NCBI GenBank assembly: GCA_017390475.1
Contig: JAFPBO010000016.1
Span: 50,996-114,995 of the forward strand
Source of the DNA: Loktanella sp.
GTDB taxonomy: Bacteria > Pseudomonadota > Alphaproteobacteria > Rhodobacterales > Rhodobacteraceae
Reading direction: 5' to 3'
DNA: 64,000 nt
Below the pieces are notes generated by a model. That model saw nothing but the letters and a program-made list of their open reading frames with translations, was not told where the DNA came from and made no database searches. Below, piece after piece: positions 33,991 through 43,958 of the stretch (the first letter of the stretch is position 1; the number at the start of each line of letters is the position of its first letter). The position numbers and the translations under genes are program-made.

Positions 33991-36641
33991 GACAGATTCT
34001 CCAATAATGTTTTTGCAGCTTTGATGGCGGCATCGGCATTTGCGGCAGATGCACCGCCGCCCTGCGCCATATCGGGACGGCCACCGCCGCCCTTTCCGCC
34101 CAGTTCCGGGGTCACGGCGCGCAGGATATCCACGGCAGAGATGCGCCCGGTCAGGTCAGCGGTGACGCCGACAGCGACCGCCGCCTTGTCGCCGGTATCG
34201 GCGATCAGCAGGACAATGCCGCTGCCAATGTCGGATTTGATCGCATCGATCAAGGATGGCAGATCTTTACCCGTCACGCCGGACAGCACCTGCGCCTGAA
34301 GGACGACGCCGTTGATGGTTTCGGTGGGTGCCGCGCCTTTGGCCCCGCCGCCCATCGCCAGATCACGGCGCAACTGCGCAATTTCATTCGTCAGGGCGCG
34401 GCGTTCATCCATCAGCGCCTTGACCCTGTCGGCCACGTCGCTGGCAGGGGTTTTCAGCGCCGCGGCCACATCTGACAGCCGCTGGTCCTGCGCGCGCAGG
34501 TAATCCAGCGCCGCCTGCCCGGTCAGCGCCTCAATCCGCCGCACACCGGCGCTGGAGGCTGTGTCGCCAAGCGCCACAAAGACGCCGATTTCGCCCAATT
34601 GCCGCACATGGGTGCCGCCGCAGAGTTCCAGCGAATAAGTATCACCCGTGGCTCCCTTGCCCGAGCCGGGTTTCTGGCCCATCGAGACGACACGGACTTC
34701 ATCACCGTATTTTTCGCCGAACAAGGCCTGCGCGCCCATGGCGCGGGCATCATCGGGGGTCATGATCCGGGTGCTGACCTTGCTGTTCTGGCGGATCAGC
34801 GCGTTCACATCGCGTTCAACCTGCGCCAGTTCTGCGGCATTCAGCGCTTTGGTATGGCTGAAATCGAACCGCAGCCGGTCCGGCGCATTCAGCGAGCCGC
34901 GCTGCGCGATATGATCGCCCAGCACGTCGCGCAAGGCTTCGTTCAACAGGTGGGTAGCGGAATGGTTTGCCTGAATCGCCGCACGGCGGGCGGGGTCAAC
35001 GCGCAAGGCGGCACCCTGCCCCACGGTGATCGTGCCATTGGTGACCTTGGCGAAATGGATGAAAACGCCCGCAACCTTTTTAGTGTCGGTGATCTCTGCC
35101 GTGCCGGTGTCGGTCTGCAAAATGCCGGCATCGCCGACTTGCCCGCCGGATTCGGCGTAGAAGGACGTCTGGTTCAGCACGATCTGTACTTCGCCACCGG
35201 CCTGTTGCACCATGGCACCATCTGCGACCAGCGCCTTGATCTGGCCTTCGACGTCGAGTGAATCATAGCCCAGAAAATCAGTGACCCCGGCCTGATCGGC
35301 GACATCGAACCAGATCGCAGAATCCGCCGCCTCGCCGGTGCCGGACCATGCCGCACGCGCCTTGGCCTTTTGTTCGGCCATGGCCGCATCGAAACCGTCG
35401 GTATCCACCGCGCGGCCTTTCTCACGCAGGGCGTCCTGCGTCAGATCAAGCGGGAAACCATAGGTATCATAGAGCTTGAACGCCGCCGCCCCGGGCAAGG
35501 CCGCATCATCCGGCAGGCCAGCCAGTTCATCATCCAGCAGTTTCAGCCCGCGATCCAGCGTCTGTTTGAAGCGTATTTCTTCATTCATCAGCGTTTCTTC
35601 GATCAACCGCTGGCCTTGGCCGAGTTCGGGATAGGCCTCGCCCATTTGCCGCACCAAGGCGGGTACCAGCCGGTGCATGACCGGGTCTTTCGCGCCCAGC
35701 AGATGCGCATGACGCATCGCCCGGCGCATGATCCGCCGCAGCACGTAGCCGCGGCCTTCGTTCGAGGGCAGGACGCCCTCGGCAATCAGGAATGAGGTGG
35801 AGCGCAGATGGTCCGCGATCACCCGGTGATGGGTATTGCCCGGCCCATCAGGATCAGAAGAGGTCGCATGGGCCGATGCCTCGATCAAAGCGCGCATCAC
35901 ATCGGTATCGTAATTGTCATGCTTGCCTTGCAACAGCGCGCCGATCCGTTCCAGCCCCATGCCGGTGTCGATCGATTGCATGTCGAGCGGGCGCATCGTC
36001 CCATCTTCGAATTGTTCGTTCTGCATGAAAACGACATTCCAGATCTCGATGAATCGGTCGCCGTCCTCCTCGGCAGAGCCGGGAGGGCCGCCCCAGATAT
36101 GGTCGCCATGATCATAGAAAATCTCTGTGCAGGGGCCGCAGGGGCCGGTCGGGCCCATCCGCCAGAAATTGTCATCGGTGGGAATGCGGATAATCCGGTC
36201 TTCGGCAACGCCGATCTTGCGCCACAGATCAAACGCCTCGTCATCGGTATGGTAAACCGTGGTCAGCAGACGGTTTTTGTCGATGCCGAAATCCTTGGTC
36301 AGCAATTCCCAGGCAAAGGGGATCGCGTCGGATTTGAAATAATCACCAAAGCTGAAATTGCCCAACATCTCGAAAAACGTATGGTGGCGCGCGGTATAGC
36401 CGACATTGTCCAGATCGTTGTGCTTGCCCCCGGCGCGGACGCATTTCTGGCTGGTGGTGGCGCGGGAATAATCGCGCGTCTCGACCCCGGTGAACAGGTT
36501 CTTGAACTGCACCATGCCTGAATTGGTGAACATCAGGGTCGGGTCGTTGCGCGGCACCAGAGGGCTCGACGGGACGATCTGATGGCCCTGTTTTTCAAAA
36601 TAATTCAGAAAGGTAGAACGGATATCGGCAAGGCTGGTCAT
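33987..36641 (-). CDS. alaS: Alanyl-tRNA synthetase
   Basis: Class II aminoacyl-tRNA synthetase (884 aa) charging tRNA-Ala. The catalytic N-terminus has [14 protein letters not shown] and [13 protein letters not shown]. The editing domain shows the zinc-type motifs [12 protein letters not shown] and [10 protein letters not shown]. The C-terminal DHHA1-like domain is Gly-rich ([16 protein letters not shown]). It also charges tmRNA, whose gene lies at 3 kb. Confidence 0.97.
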   Translation of the reverse strand: MTSLADIRSTFLNYFEKQGHQIVPSSPLVPRNDPTLMFTNSGMVQFKNLFTGVETRDYSRATTSQKCVRAGGKHNDLDNVGYTARHHTFFEMLGNFSFGDYFKSDAIPFAWELLTKDFGIDKNRLLTTVYHTDDEAFDLWRKIGVAEDRIIRIPTDDNFWRMGPTGPCGPCTEIFYDHGDHIWGGPPGSAEEDGDRFIEIWNVVFMQNEQFEDGTMRPLDMQSIDTGMGLERIGALLQGKHDNYDTDVMRALIEASAHATSSDPDGPGNTHHRVIADHLRSTSFLIAEGVLPSNEGRGYVLRRIMRRAMRHAHLLGAKDPVMHRLVPALVRQMGEAYPELGQGQRLIEETLMNEEIRFKQTLDRGLKLLDDELAGLPDDAALPGAAAFKLYDTYGFPLDLTQDALREKGRAVDTDGFDAAMAEQKAKARAAWSGTGEAADSAIWFDVADQAGVTDFLGYDSLDVEGQIKALVADGAMVQQAGGEVQIVLNQTSFYAESGGQVGDAGILQTDTGTAEITDTKKVAGVFIHFAKVTNGTITVGQGAALRVDPARRAAIQANHSATHLLNEALRDVLGDHIAQRGSLNAPDRLRFDFSHTKALNAAELAQVERDVNALIRQNSKVSTRIMTPDDARAMGAQALFGEKYGDEVRVVSMGQKPGSGKGATGDTYSLELCGGTHVRQLGEIGVFVALGDTASSAGVRRIEALTGQAALDYLRAQDQRLSDVAAALKTPASDVADRVKALMDERRALTNEIAQLRRDLAMGGGAKGAAPTETINGVVLQAQVLSGVTGKDLPSLIDAIKSDIGSGIVLLIADTGDKAAVAVGVTADLTGRISAVDILRAVTPELGGKGGGGRPDMAQGGGASAANADAAIKAAKTLLENLS

Positions 36642-36737
36642 GGCGCACTTTCACAGCAAAATCTTTTATCAGCAGCAGAGATAGCCGCGCAGTCGGACAC
36701 TGTCCACCAATAGACCAAAGATCGCTGCGAAAACCCC

Positions 36738-36774
36738 GTCTTCTTTTTTCCCAAAATACTCCCGCCGGAGGCAG
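36738..36774. repeat. CTCCCGCCGGAGG mosaic element between recA and alaS
   Basis: Polypyrimidine TCTTCTTTTTTCCCAAAATA followed by CTCCCGCCGGAGGCAGC, a member of the intergenic element family seen at 27741, 33626 and 43086. The remainder of the 173-base gap shows no gene. Confidence 0.65.
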
Positions 36775-36814
36775 CGCAAGATCGCCGCACCACCACCGGC
36801 AGGATCAGCGCGCC

Positions 36815-37894
36815 TTACATCTCGACCAGATCGTCATCTGCAGGGCCGTCCGAATCTTTCATCGCGAAATCAAGGCCATGGGCGGCGCGGATTTTATCCT
36901 CGATCTCATTGGCGATCCGGGGATTTTCCTTCAGGAATACTTTGGAGTTTTCACGCCCCTGCCCGATCCGTTCATCGCCATAGCTGAACCAGGCACCGGA
37001 TTTTTCGACCACACCGGCCTTGACCCCAAGGTCCAGCAATTCGCCGGTCTTGGAAATGCCTTCGCCATACATGATGTCGAATTCCACCTGTTTGAACGGT
37101 GGTGCCACCTTGTTCTTGACCACTTTCACACGGGTCGCGTTGCCGACGACTTCATCCCGGTCCTTGATCGCGCCGATCCGGCGAATGTCCAACCGGACAG
37201 AGGCGTAGAATTTCAACGCATTGCCGCCTGTCGTGGTTTCCGGGCTGCCGAACATCACGCCGATCTTCATGCGGATCTGGTTGATGAAAATCACCATACA
37301 GCCGGACCGGTTGATCGACCCGGTCAGTTTGCGCATTGCCTGGCTCATCAACCTTGCATGCACACCGACCGAACTGTCGCCCATATCGCCTTCAAGCTCG
37401 GATTTCGGTGTCAGTGCGGCAACGGAATCGACCACCACCAGCGATACAGCACCGGACCGGACCAAAGTATCGACAATTTCCAGCGCCTGTTCGCCGGTGT
37501 CAGGCTGCGAGATCAGCAATTCATCAAGGTTCACGCCAAGTTTCTTGGCATATTGCGGGTCCAGCGCATGTTCGGCATCGACAAAGGCGCAGATGCCACC
37601 TTTTTTCTGCTCTTCCGCGATGGAATGCAGCGTCAATGTGGTTTTACCCGACGATTCGGGGCCATAAATCTCGATCACGCGGCCTTTTGGCAGACCGCCG
37701 ATGCCCAAAGCAATGTCCAGACCAAGCGATCCGGTCGATGTCGCCTCGATCTCGGGCATCTGGTTCTGGCCGCCGAGTTTCATGATCGAACCCTTGCCGA
37801 ACTGGCGTTCGATCTGGGCCAAAGCGCTTTCCAGCGCCTTTTCCTTATCTGCGGTTTTCTTGTCCATCATTTTCAAAAGATCTGCCGTTGCCAT
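36815..37894 (-). CDS. recA: Recombinase RecA
   Basis: DNA strand-exchange ATPase and LexA co-protease (359 aa). Walker A is [19 protein letters not shown] is Walker B; loop L2 is [20 protein letters not shown]. The C-terminal tail is acidic ([13 protein letters not shown]). A LexA-type GTTC-N7-GTTC box lies 50 bases upstream of the ATG, indicating SOS autoregulation. Confidence 0.98.
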   Translation of the reverse strand: MATADLLKMMDKKTADKEKALESALAQIERQFGKGSIMKLGGQNQMPEIEATSTGSLGLDIALGIGGLPKGRVIEIYGPESSGKTTLTLHSIAEEQKKGGICAFVDAEHALDPQYAKKLGVNLDELLISQPDTGEQALEIVDTLVRSGAVSLVVVDSVAALTPKSELEGDMGDSSVGVHARLMSQAMRKLTGSINRSGCMVIFINQIRMKIGVMFGSPETTTGGNALKFYASVRLDIRRIGAIKDRDEVVGNATRVKVVKNKVAPPFKQVEFDIMYGEGISKTGELLDLGVKAGVVEKSGAWFSYGDERIGQGRENSKVFLKENPRIANEIEDKIRAAHGLDFAMKDSDGPADDDLVEM

Positions 37895-37943
37895 TTACCT
37901 TGCCCTTATTCCATGCGCCCCGCTGGGGGGCAATCACTGCTTT

Positions 37944-37958
37944 GTTCGCCCTATGTTC
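37944..37958 (-). promoter_or_regulatory. LexA (SOS) box upstream of recA
   Basis: GTTC-GCCCTAT-GTTC, a perfect direct repeat with seven-base spacing, located 50-64 bases upstream of the recA ATG. This is the known alphaproteobacterial SOS operator. Confidence 0.87.
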
Positions 37959-38081
37959 CAGTATACATGAGATCAAAACGGGAACATTGCAACATCTTTC
38001 TGCATCCCCAGCTATAGCATGCAGTGGTTAAGCAATGGTTTATGGCCTAAACAGGCGGAAATTGCCCAAAGGAAGCGTCCA

Positions 38082-38678
38082 ATGCTTGTTTTCTGGAAGG
38101 AAAACCTTGTTCTGCTGGCGGTGCCGAAAACCGGATCAACCGCGTTGGAGGGGGCTCTGGCCCCCCGCGCCTCGATGGTGTTGCGCGATCCGCCGCATCT
38201 GAAACATGCACCTTGCTATCGCTATAAACGGTTCCTGCGGCCGTTTTTCATTCAGGCAGGCGGGCAAACACCCGAGGTCATGGCCATCGTCCGCCACCCC
38301 GTTGATTGGCTGGGCAGCTGGTATCGCTATCGCACGCGCGATGATCTGATCGGGCATGAAAACAGCACCCGCCAGGTGTCTTTCGATGATTTCGTGCTGG
38401 AATATTGCAAAGGCGATCCCGCCCCTTTTGCCAATGTCGGATCGCAGGATAAATTCCTGTGTATCAACGGTGGCGATATCGGCGCCGACCACCTGTTCCG
38501 CTATGAAGCCTGGGACAAGGTGACAGGTTTTCTGGAGAAAAAGCTCGACATCACGCTGACGTTGAAACAAAAGAACGTCTCGCCCGCGATGGATCTGACG
38601 CTGTCACCTGATGTGCTGGCGCATCTTCAGCAGAAACGTGCCGCCGAATTCGATATCTGGGCGGCAGGGCAAGGCTGA
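38082..38678 (+). CDS. Sulfotransferase-like protein
   Basis: Predicted cytosolic sulfotransferase (198 aa from ATG at 38082; an in-frame ATG lies at 38019 but AAGGAAG precedes 38082). The 5'-phosphosulfate-binding loop is VPKTGST (14-20), and the 3'-phosphate site is RHPVDWLGSWYRY. The family transfers sulfate from PAPS. The acceptor is not predictable and could be a glycan or small metabolite. It is divergent from recA. Confidence 0.8.
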   Translation: MLVFWKENLVLLAVPKTGSTALEGALAPRASMVLRDPPHLKHAPCYRYKRFLRPFFIQAGGQTPEVMAIVRHPVDWLGSWYRYRTRDDLIGHENSTRQVSFDDFVLEYCKGDPAPFANVGSQDKFLCINGGDIGADHLFRYEAWDKVTGFLEKKLDITLTLKQKNVSPAMDLTLSPDVLAHLQQKRAAEFDIWAAGQG

Positions 38679-38707
38679 TGCCCCAGCTTCTTATTTCAAT
38701 GAAATAC

Positions 38708-39457
38708 TCAAAGAACGGCGTCGCCATCAGTACTGACATCGCGGCCTTTGAACCCGGTCGCGACCACGAATTTTTCAGATGAATCCGACCGCGACGCCGG
38801 TGGTTTGACATTGGCCACCTTGGTAAAGCGCGATTTCAACAGTTTCTGCAAATCGCCCTCGGCCCCGCCTGCCAATACTTTGGCGACGAATGTGCCGCCT
38901 TCGTTCAGCACGTCAAAGGCGAAATAGGCTGCCGCCTCGCACAGCGCGATAATCCGGTTGTGATCGGTCTGCTTATGGCCCGACGCCGATGCCGCCATAT
39001 CCGACATCACCACATCGGCATTGCCGCCCAGCCAGGCGCGGACCTGTTGATCGGCGTCATCTTCCATGAAATCAAGCTGATAAATCTCGGCCCCCGGGAT
39101 AGGATCAACTTCTTGCAGGTCAATGCCCAGGACGTAACCCTGCGCCTTGGATGTGCGTTCCCCCAAGGCGTTGGCGCGTTTGACCGCCACTTGCAACCAG
39201 CCGCCGGGCGCACAGCCCAGATCGACGATCCGCGCGCCGGGCACCAGAAAGCGATATTTATCGTCCAGTTCCAATATCTTATAGGCCGCACGCCCACGAT
39301 ATCCGTCAATCTTGGCGCGTTTGACGTAAGGGTCGTTCAGCTGCCGCTGCAACCATTGGGTGGACGACAGCTTGCGCCCACGGGCGGTTTTCACCTTAAC
39401 GTGCAGGTCGCGCTGTCCGCGTCCAGAGCTGTTCTTTGTGGTGGGTTTCTTGGCCAT
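38708..39457 (-). CDS. rlmE: 23S rRNA 2'-O-ribose methyltransferase RlmE
   Basis: RrmJ/FtsJ methyltransferase (249 aa) that methylates U2552 of 23S rRNA late in 50S assembly. The SAM motif is [15 protein letters not shown], and the K-D-K-E tetrad is represented by [28 protein letters not shown] and [11 protein letters not shown]. The start at 39457 ([14 protein letters not shown]) matches the family. The upstream in-frame extension overlaps ppx and is unlike it. A basic N-terminal tail is present. Confidence 0.95.
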   Translation of the reverse strand: MAKKPTTKNSSGRGQRDLHVKVKTARGRKLSSTQWLQRQLNDPYVKRAKIDGYRGRAAYKILELDDKYRFLVPGARIVDLGCAPGGWLQVAVKRANALGERTSKAQGYVLGIDLQEVDPIPGAEIYQLDFMEDDADQQVRAWLGGNADVVMSDMAASASGHKQTDHNRIIALCEAAAYFAFDVLNEGGTFVAKVLAGGAEGDLQKLLKSRFTKVANVKPPASRSDSSEKFVVATGFKGRDVSTDGDAVL

Positions 39458-39471
39458 ACAGCGCTTTACCC

Positions 39472-40584
39472 CTAAAACGGGGCATCTTCCAAGACCCCAT
39501 CGGCAGACATCTGGGCATAAAGCAAACCTTCCCGCAAACCACGGTCCGCAACAGACAGCCGGTCGGTGGGCCACAGCCGCATCAAAGCCTGCAAAATCGC
39601 AGCACCTGACATGATCAGCGCCTGCCGGTCCTTGCCGATGCGCGGGTCCGCGCGCCGCCCGTCGGGGCCGAGCGAGACGTAGTCGCGGATCACCGCATCA
39701 ATCTGATCCGAGGTCATGCGCAGACCATCGACCTTGGTCCTGTCATAGCGTTTCAGTCCCAGATAGCTGGCGGCGACCGTTGTGACCGTGCCGCTGGTGC
39801 CGATGATCTGGAACCCTTCGCGTGATTGCGCGCAGGCGGATGGCGCAAAGGCCTCCAGATTTTCTTCGAAAAACCAGCTCATCAGGGCGAAACGGGCGGC
39901 ATCATCATCGACATCATTGAACTGATCGCGCAGCGTCGCGACACCCAGAGGCACCGAAATCCAATCCACCACTTTCGCCGCGGCAAAGGGGCCGGGGTCG
40001 GATTTGAACCCGGCATGCAGCCGCATGATCGCGCGGGGCCGTTCGCGTTTGGGCACATTGGTCAGGTCGATCCAGACCAGTTCCGTAGACCCGCCACCGA
40101 TATCGACCACCAGCAATTGTTCGGTATTGACGCTGACCAAAGGCGCGCAGGAAATCACAGCCAGCCGTGCCTCTTCCTCTGGCCGGATGATTTCCAGCAT
40201 CAGGCCGGTTTCGCGTCGGACCTGGGCGATGAAATGCTTGCCGTTAAGCGCGCGACGACAAGCCTCTGTTGCGACCAGACGCATGCGCTGCACACCGTGC
40301 CGGTGCAGTTTTTCACGGCAGATCCGCATCGCCGAAATCGTGCGGTTCATCGAAGCCCGCGACAGCCGGCCTGTGCTTTCCAACCCCTGCCCCAGTTGGA
40401 CGGATTTGGAAAAGCTATCGACAACGTGAAACTGACTGCCCTTGGGCTGGGCAATCAGCATCCGGCAGGAATTTGTTCCAAGGTCCAGCGCCGCATAAAG
40501 CGTTGCCGGATCGGGTTTATTTGGCGCGGGGCTATCGACCGCTTTGGGGAACGCGCCCGCACCTGTGGGACGCTTGGGCGTCAT
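39472..40584 (-). CDS. ppx: Exopolyphosphatase / GppA family
   Basis: Ppx/GppA phosphatase (370 aa) hydrolysing polyphosphate or pppGpp. ASKHA-fold motifs are [15 protein letters not shown] and [13 protein letters not shown], with [14 protein letters not shown] between. ATG at 40584 is preferred because GGAGG lies nine bases upstream. It lacks the extra C-terminal domain of long Ppx, like many alphaproteobacterial short forms, so polyP versus pppGpp preference is open. It precedes rlmE by 14 bases. Confidence 0.92.
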   Translation of the reverse strand: MTPKRPTGAGAFPKAVDSPAPNKPDPATLYAALDLGTNSCRMLIAQPKGSQFHVVDSFSKSVQLGQGLESTGRLSRASMNRTISAMRICREKLHRHGVQRMRLVATEACRRALNGKHFIAQVRRETGLMLEIIRPEEEARLAVISCAPLVSVNTEQLLVVDIGGGSTELVWIDLTNVPKRERPRAIMRLHAGFKSDPGPFAAAKVVDWISVPLGVATLRDQFNDVDDDAARFALMSWFFEENLEAFAPSACAQSREGFQIIGTSGTVTTVAASYLGLKRYDRTKVDGLRMTSDQIDAVIRDYVSLGPDGRRADPRIGKDRQALIMSGAAILQALMRLWPTDRLSVADRGLREGLLYAQMSADGVLEDAPF

Positions 40585-40789
40585 TTTTACGCCCTCCATT
40601 TCGAGTTATCCCAAAGCTATGCCGCCGCCGGAGACAAGACAAGCCCAAGAGCCATCATCCTCGCTATTGCGTGAAAATAACGCAGGTCAGGATGCCCCCG
40701 TCGCGCAGGGCGCGCAGCATGTCGAAATCGGGCGTTATGGCGCGTTTTGCGATGCTAGAACGGCAGGAACAGGCGCAAAGGGGAATCAC

Positions 40790-41086
40790 ATGCCCGAAGT
40801 CACCATTGTCTATTGGCGCGATATCCCCGCGCAGGTCATCGTCGGGCGCGGGCGGCGCGGCACCAAATTGCCCCTGCCCGAACGGTTTGAACAGGCGATT
40901 GACCGGGCGGCGATGAAATCGGGTGCCGCGGAATCGGACGATTACATGGCCGGTTTCCGCAAGGCTGCCCCCTATCCCGCCGAGGGCAGCGATAGCGATG
41001 CAGCAGAGGCCGCGGTAGCCCGGATTGATGCTGAATACCATTCCGACAAGATCAAATCGCTGATCGCCAATGACGGCTGGGCATGA
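40790..41086 (+). CDS. Small Virulence-factor family protein upstream of metF-like gene
   Basis: A 98 aa protein starting MPEVTIVYWRDIPAQVIVG, preceded by AAAGGGG. The opening and the RRGTKLPLPERFEQAIDRAA segment match a small family labelled Virulence factor by homology only, with no established biochemistry. The stop overlaps an ATG of the following reductase frame (ATGA), and pterin-binding methyltransferase follows, so its context is folate one-carbon metabolism, not virulence. Confidence 0.8.
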   Translation: MPEVTIVYWRDIPAQVIVGRGRRGTKLPLPERFEQAIDRAAMKSGAAESDDYMAGFRKAAPYPAEGSDSDAAEAAVARIDAEYHSDKIKSLIANDGWA

Positions 41087-41115
41087 CCCGACCACCCCGC
41101 ATGATGGAGGCTATG

Positions 41116-42018
41116 ATGGCGCTGCTCCCCTTTCTGAAACGTAAAGCGCCTGAAACACCCGATGTGACCCCCGACGTTGCGGCCTTCCTGCGGGATTATT
41201 CGATCGAAGTGATGCCGCGCACCGCTGAAAAGATCGATAATTTCCGCGACCTGCTGCCCAATGGCACCCGGGTCTATATCGCCCATATCGACGGCACCCC
41301 GATTAACGACATGGTCGCCACCGCGCGGCGGCTGGCGCTGGATGGTTTTCAGATTATGCCGCATTTCCCGGCACGGATCATCAGGGACCGCGTCACGCTG
41401 GCCGATTGGATCGCGCGCTATCGGGGCGAGGCTGGCGTGAATCAGGCGCTGCTACTGGCAGGTGGCGTGGCGCAGCCACAGGGTGATTTCGACAATTCCA
41501 TGCAATTGATGGAAAGCGATTTGTTTGGTGATTTCAAACGCCTGCATGTCGCAGGTCACCCCGAAGGCAACCGCGACATCGACCCTGACGGATCGGACAG
41601 ACAGGTGATGGCGGCCCTGCGCTGGAAACAGCGTTTTGCCGATACCAGCGATGCGCAGATGGCCCTGACCACGCAATTTGCCTTTGAGGCAGAGCCGATC
41701 ATCACATGGGCCGATGCCTTGCGCGATGCGGGCATCACGATCCCGATCCATATCGGCATCGCTGGCCCCGCCAAGCTGCAGACCCTGATCAAATTCGCGA
41801 TGGCCTGCGGTGTCGGTCCGTCGCTGCGGGTCTTGCAGAAACGCGCCATGGATGTGACCAAGCTGTTGCTGCCCTACGAGCCGACCGACGTGGTCACCGC
41901 TCTGGCCGCCCATAAAGCCACCGATCCCGATAGCCTGATCGCGCGGGTGCATTTCTTTCCCTTGGGCGGGATCACCCCCACCGCCGGTTGGGCGACACGT
42001 ATGAAGGACCAGACATGA
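41116..42018 (+). CDS. Methylenetetrahydrofolate reductase-like protein
   Basis: Divergent MetF-type TIM-barrel protein (300 aa) expected to make 5-methyl-THF. ATG at 41116 is chosen because GGAGG lies five bases upstream; an ATG at 41083 overlaps the previous stop and would add 11 residues. Family-like segments are NGTRVYIAHIDGTPINDMV, QALLLAGGVAQPQGDF, HVAGHPEGNRDID and THFPLGG-like HFFPLGGITPTAGW. Its stop overlaps the start of the pterin-binding methyltransferase gene, supporting channelled supply of methyl-THF. Confidence 0.87.
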   Translation: MALLPFLKRKAPETPDVTPDVAAFLRDYSIEVMPRTAEKIDNFRDLLPNGTRVYIAHIDGTPINDMVATARRLALDGFQIMPHFPARIIRDRVTLADWIARYRGEAGVNQALLLAGGVAQPQGDFDNSMQLMESDLFGDFKRLHVAGHPEGNRDIDPDGSDRQVMAALRWKQRFADTSDAQMALTTQFAFEAEPIITWADALRDAGITIPIHIGIAGPAKLQTLIKFAMACGVGPSLRVLQKRAMDVTKLLLPYEPTDVVTALAAHKATDPDSLIARVHFFPLGGITPTAGWATRMKDQT

Positions 42019-43079
42019 CCCGCACCATCATCGAATCGAAAACCAAAACCGCGATCATTGGCTTTGACCAGCCGTTCTGCGTCATCGGCGAGCGGATCAA
42101 CCCCACCGGACGCAAGATTCTGGCCGAAGAACTGGAACGCGGAGATTTTTCCAGGGTCGAGGCGGATGCCATCGCACAGGTCGCCGCCGGGGCCACGGTG
42201 CTGGATATCAATTCAGGTGCTGTCTTTTCCAACAAGATGGCCGAAGACCCGCGTTACGCCGACAATAACTTTGTCGAACCACCCTTGATGGCGGAATTGA
42301 TCGCCCGGGTGCAGGCGGTGGTGGATGTGCCTTTATGCATCGATTCATCCGTGCCCGGCGCGCTGGAACGCGGGCTGGCCGCCGCCGAGGGTCGCCCCCT
42401 GCTCAATTCCGTGACCGGTGAAGAGGAACGGATGGAACTGGTCCTGCCGCTGGTCAAGAAATACAATGTGCCGGTGGTGGCGATTTCCAACGATGACAGC
42501 GGGATCAGTGAAGACCCCGATGTCCGTTTCGCGGTGGCGAAAAAGATCGTCGAACGCGCCGCCGATTACGGCATTCCCGCGCATGATATCGTGGTTGACC
42601 CGCTGGTGATGCCGATTGGCGCCATGGGCAGTGCCGGGTTGCAGGTGTTCACGCTGGTCCGGCGGCTGCGCGAAGAACTTGGCGTCAACACGACCTGCGG
42701 TGCGTCCAACATCAGTTTCGGCCTGCCGAACCGGCACGGGATCAACAATGCCTTTCTGCCGATGGCGATCGCGGCGGGAATGACATCGGCAATCATGAAC
42801 CCGGTCGCCCTGCCCGTCGGCCCGACCAGGATCGCCGAAAAACGTGCCGAGGTCTTGGCGGCCGGCATCATCCTGCCCGACGATATGGATGACGAAACCT
42901 TTGTCACCCTGTTCGGGCTCGGGTCGACCCTGCCGCGTGCAGGGTCGGAAATGGCGGCGATCCGGGCGGCGAATTTCCTGACGGATAATGACCCGTCAGG
43001 CGCGGAATGGATCAGGTTCAACCGCGCCCCGGTGAAAGAGGGCGAAGGCCGGGCAAGGACCGGGCGGCGGCGCAGGTAA
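42015..43079 (+). CDS. Pterin-binding methyltetrahydrofolate:corrinoid methyltransferase
   Basis: TIM-barrel enzyme (354 aa) of the pterin-binding family, equivalent to the second module of MetH or to AcsE. It would transfer the methyl group of 5-methyl-THF to cob(I)alamin on a carrier protein. Visible are FCVIGERINPTGRK, ATVLDINSGA, LCIDSSVPGALERGL, PLLNSVTGEEERM and DIVVDPLVMPIGAM. It starts at 42015, overlapping the MetF-like stop (ATGA). No B12-binding domain is fused; the separate corrinoid protein at 22.8 kb is the natural partner. The C-terminus is basic (ARTGRRRR). Confidence 0.93.
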   Translation: MTRTIIESKTKTAIIGFDQPFCVIGERINPTGRKILAEELERGDFSRVEADAIAQVAAGATVLDINSGAVFSNKMAEDPRYADNNFVEPPLMAELIARVQAVVDVPLCIDSSVPGALERGLAAAEGRPLLNSVTGEEERMELVLPLVKKYNVPVVAISNDDSGISEDPDVRFAVAKKIVERAADYGIPAHDIVVDPLVMPIGAMGSAGLQVFTLVRRLREELGVNTTCGASNISFGLPNRHGINNAFLPMAIAAGMTSAIMNPVALPVGPTRIAEKRAEVLAAGIILPDDMDDETFVTLFGLGSTLPRAGSEMAAIRAANFLTDNDPSGAEWIRFNRAPVKEGEGRARTGRRRR

Positions 43080-43085
43080 AGCTTC

Positions 43086-43135
43086 TATGCCTCCGGCGGG
43101 GATATGTAGGTGAATTCGCGCTAGCGCGATTTCAC
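43086..43135. repeat. Mosaic element and hairpin between convergent genes
   Basis: TATGCCTCCGGCGGGGATAT (43086 onward) belongs to the intergenic element family. The inverted repeat GTGAATTCGCGC/GCGCGATTTCAC (43110-43135) follows and spans the stop codon of the aldolase gene, a possible bidirectional terminator without a T-run. Confidence 0.65.
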
Positions 43136-43918
43136 CGGCTCTGACGATGATGGGGGTTTGAGGCGTGATGCCAGACCGCGCAGGGATCTGTTCAGCAAGG
43201 TCACATCGCTGCTGACGCCGACAAACGTGGCACCTGTGGCAAGACAATCGGGGACGCGGGTTTCGTCAAAGGTGATGATGCCTGCGATCTTGCCTGCGGC
43301 CAGGGTGCGGGCGATGATATGGTCGATGGCGCGCACGACATCTGGATGATCGGGCTGGCCCGGATAGCCCATATCAGCAGACAGGTCAGCAGGGCCGACG
43401 AAAACGCCGTCTACCCCATCAGTGGAAGCAATCGCATCGACATTATCCAGCGCGGCACGGCTTTCGGCCTGTACCAGCAGGCACATCTGTGCATCCGCCT
43501 GGCGGATGTAATCCGGCATCGCGCCATAGCCTGACGCACGGGCCGATGATGCCCCCATGCCCCGGATACCGTTTGGCGGATAACGCATAGCGCGGGCCAT
43601 CAATGCAGCAGTGGCGGCGTCATCAACCATCGGCACCAGTACGTTTTGACAGCCCTGATCAAGCACCTGTTTGATCATCCAGACCTCTGCCGCGGGCACC
43701 CGCACGACGGCGGGCGTGCCGCTGCCCGCCAGCGCCTGCAACTGTGGGGTCAGGCCGGTGACGGCATTCGGCCCATGTTCAGCGTCAATCAGGCACCAGT
43801 CAAACCCGGCATGGCCGGCCATCTCTGCCAGCACCGGCGAGCCGCTGGACAGCCAGATGCCATATTGCACCTGACCGGCCAATAGCGCGGTTTTCAATTT
43901 GTTCACTGGTGTCTGCAT
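43121..43918 (-). CDS. HpcH/HpaI-family aldolase
   Basis: Class II metal-dependent aldolase (265 aa) of the HpaI/GarL type, cleaving 2-keto-3-deoxy sugar acids or hydroxy-oxoheptanedioate. Features: YGIWLSSGSPVLAEMAGHAGFDW, the metal/substrate motif CLIDAEHGPN, VVRVPAAE, and FVGPADLSADMGYPG. ATG at 43918 follows AAGGGG. It lies 40 bases after the aglK stop on the same strand, so it may belong to the sugar operon. The substrate is not determined. Confidence 0.9.
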   Translation of the reverse strand: MQTPVNKLKTALLAGQVQYGIWLSSGSPVLAEMAGHAGFDWCLIDAEHGPNAVTGLTPQLQALAGSGTPAVVRVPAAEVWMIKQVLDQGCQNVLVPMVDDAATAALMARAMRYPPNGIRGMGASSARASGYGAMPDYIRQADAQMCLLVQAESRAALDNVDAIASTDGVDGVFVGPADLSADMGYPGQPDHPDVVRAIDHIIARTLAAGKIAGIITFDETRVPDCLATGATFVGVSSDVTLLNRSLRGLASRLKPPSSSEPVKSR

Positions 43919-43958
43919 CGCGCGCCCCTTTGGATTTGGCGCGATACTGGCAAGCGGA

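Noticed and set aside
38028-38042. TTAA-N7-TTTA near the sulfotransferase gene as a second CtrA box
   Set aside because: One base off the consensus, and no functional link to CtrA targets, so not listed as a site.
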